From: Paenibacillus whitsoniae
GTDB taxonomy: Bacteria; Bacillota; Bacilli; Paenibacillales; NBRC-103111
Direction of reading: 5' to 3'
DNA length: 64,000 bases
Assembly: GCF_003955665.1 (NCBI RefSeq)
Contig: NZ_RXHU01000009.1
Span: 1 to 64,000, forward strand
The notes beneath the pieces are model-generated. The model made no database searches. It had not been told where the DNA came from and saw only the letters and a program-made list of their open reading frames with translations. Every line of letters begins with the position of its first letter. Position 1 is the first letter of the stretch. Shown here piece after piece: positions 60,797-64,000 of the stretch. Both the position numbers and the translations under genes were made by a program.

Positions 60797-61543
60797 ATGA
60801 TTATCTTAAAAAGCAAATATGAAATCGAGGCCATCCGCAAGGCATGCCAAGTGGTGGCCGAATGCCATCGCACGATCGCACCGCTCATCCAACCGGGTAT
60901 CACGACCAACGAGATTGAGCGCATCTTCGAAGACATTATCTTGAAGCACGGGGCTAAGCCCTACACGAAGGGCTACAAGGGCTATCCCTATGCGACCTGT
61001 GCATCCGTCAACGACGTGATCGCGCATGGCTTCCCTAGCGATAAGCCCCTTAAGGAAGGCGATATCGTGACGATCGACACAGTGGCAGAGCTCGACGGCT
61101 GGCTCGGCGATTCCGCCTGGAGCTATGCGGTCGGGAAGATCTCGCCGACGGCAGAGAAGCTGATGCGCATCACGAAGGAATGCCTTGACCTCGGCATCGC
61201 GCAGGCGCAGCCCGGCAATCGGCTCGGTGACGTGACAAGTGCGATCCAGCGGCACGCCGAATCGAACGGCTTCGGCGTCGTGCGAGACCTTCTCGCGCAT
61301 GGCATCGGCCGGGACCTGCACGAGGATCCGAACTATATGCATGTCGGCAAGCCCGGCAAAGGCCCCCGCATCAAGGAAGGCATGGTGTTCACAATCGAGC
61401 CAATGATCACCGAAGGCACCTACGCCATGACAATCGATGCGGACGGCTGGACCGCAAGGACACTGGATCGCAAGCTCGCTGCACAATACGAGCATACGAT
61501 TGCCATCACCTCTGAAGGTCCACAGATCCTGACCTCTCAGTAA
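60797..61543 (+). CDS. map: Type I methionine aminopeptidase paralogue
   Basis: A 248-residue protein of the normal length for a bacterial type I enzyme, which removes N-terminal methionine from new proteins. Metal ligands can be matched: two aspartates in TIDTVAELDGWLGDSAWS, histidine in LLAHGIGRDLHEDPN, glutamate in TIEPM and glutamate in YEHTIAI. The region around the first aspartates departs from the usual D-V-(T/A)-x5-G-x2-(G/A)-D-x-(S/A). The housekeeping gene normally lies in the ribosomal protein cluster; this copy follows a TetR gene, which suggests an inducible second copy. Confidence 0.88.
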   Translation: MIILKSKYEIEAIRKACQVVAECHRTIAPLIQPGITTNEIERIFEDIILKHGAKPYTKGYKGYPYATCASVNDVIAHGFPSDKPLKEGDIVTIDTVAELDGWLGDSAWSYAVGKISPTAEKLMRITKECLDLGIAQAQPGNRLGDVTSAIQRHAESNGFGVVRDLLAHGIGRDLHEDPNYMHVGKPGKGPRIKEGMVFTIEPMITEGTYAMTIDADGWTARTLDRKLAAQYEHTIAITSEGPQILTSQ

Positions 61544-61548
61544 CATTA

Positions 61549-61582
61549 GAAGTCGACCAATAAGGTGGTCGACTTCTTTTTT
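61549..61582 (+). terminator. Terminator of the TetR-map operon
   Basis: GAAGTCGACCA and TGGTCGACTTC form an 11-bp perfect stem with a 6-nt loop, then TTTTTT. Confidence 0.92.
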
Positions 61583-61592
61583 AATTTCCGAC

Positions 61593-62240
61593 TTACCGGC
61601 TTGCCGCAAACCATCGCTGCCTGCCGACTGTCCTTATGATGACCTCCGGGATGATCAGCAGCAGCGCTATAGCGCAGTAGACACCGATGGTATAGCTGCC
61701 GGAATAAGTGAAACCGAATCCCTGATGAAACAGGGATGTAAGGAGATGAATCGCCATATTCGTAAAACAAAAGGCGTAGCTTCGAATCATCCAATTCCGA
61801 TGTTTGAGGATTTGTTTCTTCTTGATTTGGACAAGCGCCGTAATGGTCATTGCCGGCCAGATGAGATTCAGCAGATTGAATCCCATGCTGCTGATCTTGC
61901 CACCGGTGGCGTGTGGAGCCATATAGCCGGAGGTTACAACGACAAGCAGAACAGACACGATATAAACGTAGCCGTTGATCCGGTGGAGCTTGCGGCTTTT
62001 TTCAAAGAACCGGATTGAGAAGTTAAGCAGCCCCGAAAGCATGGCGACGCAGGCAAAGGCGACGTGCACGTACATGACGTTGAGCCAGACCGAAAGATTC
62101 AGCTCACGTTTCAATTCGGTTTTATGGCTTAAGAAGCTTTCTGCTCCAGGATCGAACACATAATTTTTCGCTAGCGCGTACAGAATGAACAGGATGCTGA
62201 CACCGGCAAGCAAGCTATACCATGATACCGCTCTTTTCAT
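61593..62240 (-). CDS. DUF2306 membrane protein
   Basis: A 215-residue protein with about six helices. The conserved features of DUF2306 are present: VHVAFACVAMLSG, KLHRINGYVYIVSVL and KHRNWMIRSYAFCFTN, with histidines positioned in or near helices, which may bind haem or metal. The function is unknown. Its ATG overlaps the stop of the DJ-1-like gene (ATGA), and its ribosome binding site lies within that gene, so the two are translationally coupled. Confidence 0.82.
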   Translation of the reverse strand: MKRAVSWYSLLAGVSILFILYALAKNYVFDPGAESFLSHKTELKRELNLSVWLNVMYVHVAFACVAMLSGLLNFSIRFFEKSRKLHRINGYVYIVSVLLVVVTSGYMAPHATGGKISSMGFNLLNLIWPAMTITALVQIKKKQILKHRNWMIRSYAFCFTNMAIHLLTSLFHQGFGFTYSGSYTIGVYCAIALLLIIPEVIIRTVGRQRWFAASR

Positions 62241-63262
62241 AGGATTCTCCTACCCGTTAATTTGGATGCCGGCAGCATGCCGGCCTTCGCGACCCCGGTC
62301 ATCTGATCTCCGTCAACAGCCACTTCAAATTTCAGATTTAAGCGCATCGGCTTTGTAATTTTCAGCAGCCAGACTAGCTTGTCGCCCTGTAGAACCGAGT
62401 CCAAAAAATCAACCGTTTCATTCCCCTGTACGGCCTTTCCGTGAACGATGCCATTGTAGGTAACAATGGATAGCCTCACCTGCAGCTTCCCAATTGGCGT
62501 AGCAATCGTCGTATCCCATTCTCCATCAAATGCGAATTCTTGCTGAGTCTTGCCTGTCGGGGGACCAACTTTGATCGCCGCTTGCTTTTCTGCTTTCTGA
62601 GGCTCGCCGCCCGTCATCGGTATTGGCGCCATACCTGTCGCCCGCCAGACCGTTCCCCTTCGCTCATATTCGAACAAACGTTCGATTTCGTGCGCGATGC
62701 GCGGCCCAAACTCGCGCTCCACCAGATAGAGAGCCGCATCAAGCCCCGACGTGACGCCGCCGCCGGAAACCAGGTTGCCATCATCCACGACGCGCGCAGG
62801 GATAGGAACAGCACCGGTCGCACCCAGTAAATCCATGCCCAGATGATTAGTTACTGCCGGTCTTCCTTCAAGCAACCCCGCCATAGCCAGCACCAGGGAC
62901 CCGCCGCATACCGTTGCGACGACGACTTCTTTTTGTTCGAGCGCCTTCCCTAGCATGCCGGGCAATGCCGTATGGACGGTCCGTCCCAAAATGGACGGAA
63001 CCGAATTAGGACCGTCTCCTTCTACGGGACCGGACGCTCCGGGCACGAGAATAATGCCCGGGCGCACCGGATCCAGGCGGTCGCCAGCTTCGATTTTTAA
63101 CCCGTTCGTGCCGCTAGGCACAGATCTTGGCCCCTCGGCAGTAACGAGCTTTACGCTTAAGGCGTTTTCCGTCAACATCTCAGCAGCACAAAATACCTCG
63201 TAGGGCGCAAGGGCGTCGAGCAGATCGAACCCGTCAAAAAGCACGATTTGAACCGATAACAT
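62237..63262 (-). CDS. DJ-1/PfpI-family protein with C-terminal beta-barrel-like domain
   Basis: A 341-residue protein from the ATG at 63262 (GGAGGATG upstream). Residues 1-195 are a DJ-1/PfpI domain: IVLFDGFDLLDALAPYEVF, the nucleophile C119 in ATVCGGSLVLA and GGGVTSGLDAALYLVE. This is the isonitrile hydratase/GATase1-type branch. After a short Pro/Gly linker, residues about 235-341 form a beta-rich domain (GEWDTTIATPIGKLQVRLSIV..LDSVLQGDKLVWLLKITKPM..GVAKAGMLPASKLTGRRIL) that recurs elsewhere as a separate lipocalin-like module. The fusion is unusual. The function is unknown. Confidence 0.82.
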   Translation of the reverse strand: MLSVQIVLFDGFDLLDALAPYEVFCAAEMLTENALSVKLVTAEGPRSVPSGTNGLKIEAGDRLDPVRPGIILVPGASGPVEGDGPNSVPSILGRTVHTALPGMLGKALEQKEVVVATVCGGSLVLAMAGLLEGRPAVTNHLGMDLLGATGAVPIPARVVDDGNLVSGGGVTSGLDAALYLVEREFGPRIAHEIERLFEYERRGTVWRATGMAPIPMTGGEPQKAEKQAAIKVGPPTGKTQQEFAFDGEWDTTIATPIGKLQVRLSIVTYNGIVHGKAVQGNETVDFLDSVLQGDKLVWLLKITKPMRLNLKFEVAVDGDQMTGVAKAGMLPASKLTGRRIL

Positions 63263-63451
63263 GCATTCATCCTCCTTCAACCATTTCAGCGGTGCAAGTG
63301 ATCTTTTTCACATTTGCAGCATACCAAAGGAGTATCTCAAAAGAAGGGACGAAAAAGTCACAAAACCATCAACAATTAATCACAAAATGGCAGACTGCTC
63401 TAATCCTTTCACAATACGTGATAAGATAGGGGGAAGAGGTGGGATAAGCGC

Positions 63452-64000
63452 ATGAGCGATTTCAATACGATTCTCGTTGTGGATGATGACCAAAGTATCG
63501 TTGAGCTATTAAGAGACTTTTTGGAGAATGACAACTTTAGGGTTGTAACCGCGAACGACACTGCCCAGGCATGGACCCTGTTTCAACAACATGCCGTGCA
63601 TTGCATTATCCTGGATATCATGATGCCGGGACAGAATGGATTTGATTTCTGCCGGCAAGTGCGGACGGAGAGCGGCGTTCCGATTCTGTTCCTCAGCGCG
63701 CGCAGCGACGATGTGGATAAAATCCGCGGACTAACGCTCGGTGGGGACGACTATATCGTCAAAACCGCATCACCCGGCGAGATCATCGCCCGCGTGAAGG
63801 CGGTCCTTCGACGTACCGCCTCGCAGCAAGATAGCCGTTCCCGAGTGCTCGACTATGGCCGTATCAAGCTTGATTTAACCACGCGGGAAGTGTTCATCGA
63901 CGGTCAAGATATCTCCCTTACGCCAAAGGAGTACGACCTGCTTAAGTTGTTCGCGGAGCATCCGAGACAGGTGTTCACCTATGATCAGCTGCTCGCGAAG
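63452..64000 (+). CDS. OmpR-family response regulator (partial, runs off the window)
   Basis: 183 codons of an open gene. The ATG follows GAGGTGGG. Receiver domain with D11-D13 acidic cluster and phospho-acceptor D55 in IILDIMMPGQNG; SAR at about 80 and an unusual IVKTASPGE where IVKPF is common. The winged-helix domain has begun (LTTREVFIDGQDISLTPKEYDLLKLFAEHPRQVFTYDQLL) and is cut by the window end. A kinase gene is expected to follow. Confidence 0.9.
   Translation, partial: MSDFNTILVVDDDQSIVELLRDFLENDNFRVVTANDTAQAWTLFQQHAVHCIILDIMMPGQNGFDFCRQVRTESGVPILFLSARSDDVDKIRGLTLGGDDYIVKTASPGEIIARVKAVLRRTASQQDSRSRVLDYGRIKLDLTTREVFIDGQDISLTPKEYDLLKLFAEHPRQVFTYDQLLAK

Noticed and set aside
63297..63312. 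AGTGA-TCTTTT-TCACA, a further Fnr-like site
   Set aside because: Only about 35 bp before the DJ-1-like start, so the -41.5 geometry would put the -10 box over its ribosome binding site; no -10 at 21-22 bp on the other side either. Probably chance.

Overview
The window reads as one end of a chromosomal contig from a Gram-positive, spore-former-type bacterium of the Paenibacillaceae (Paenibacillus/Cohnella-like). The reasons are strong AGGAGG ribosome binding sites with TTG and GTG starts, YesM/YesN-type sugar sensing, a copper-amine-oxidase-type secreted surface protein, CcpA-type cre sites, a Bacillus-type Fnr with C-terminal cysteines, GH127/GH105-type glycan genes and moderately high GC. 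No rRNA, tRNA, CRISPR array or phage was seen. The first 15 bases equal the 3' end of the Nextera/Tn5 mosaic end, so the left edge is probably untrimmed adapter.

Layout. 0-5 kb: a truncated ECF sigma-factor fragment, an alpha/beta hydrolase, a membrane-anchored receiver protein, a DinB protein, and an SDR/TetR divergent pair. 4.6-9.5 kb: a copper module (CsoR, CopZ, two-HMA CopA, His-rich lipoprotein) with CsoR-type operators at both promoters and a repeat-rich spacer. 9.6-15 kb: an HNH nuclease, then a CarH-type B12 photoreceptor gene divergent from PAS-MCP, DhaL-DegV fusion and DUF1295 genes. 15-26 kb: a secreted Pro-rich surface protein, a NarL-type two-component system, a chimeric pseudogene, a ThuA protein and an MCP-CheA-CheW-CheY operon. 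26-33 kb: GH127 with an AraC regulator, and a large secreted Asp-box/F5-8C protein.

33-44 kb is an oxygen/nitrate-control island: DoxX, an NreBCA-like set, Fnr, a ba3-type oxidase operon with two hemerythrin proteins, MobA and a small unknown protein. Four promoters carry a TGTGA-N6-TCACA-type site placed 21-22 bp from the -10 box, which predicts one Fnr class II regulon encoded beside its regulator. 44-52 kb is a sugar-uptake cluster (YesMN-like pair, ABC transporter, type I sulfatase, GH105 remnant). 52-56 kb pairs an OmpR-type two-component system with a divergent thioredoxin-like/CcdA/peroxiredoxin operon. 56-64 kb holds several TetR-controlled units (MFS efflux; a methionine aminopeptidase paralogue), an MRJP-like protein, a DJ-1 fusion with a DUF2306 protein, and a response regulator cut by the window end.

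The two most interesting signals are (i) the CarH gene facing a promoter with 11-bp-spaced CTATACAA repeats, which drives a fatty-acid-kinase-like fusion, a membrane reductase-like protein and a cytosolic PAS-MCP: a candidate light/B12-controlled lipid and signalling operon; and (ii) dispersed intergenic arrays of short hairpins with a recurring spacing of about 51 bp at four places in three spacers, where the stem sequence changes but the spacing does not.
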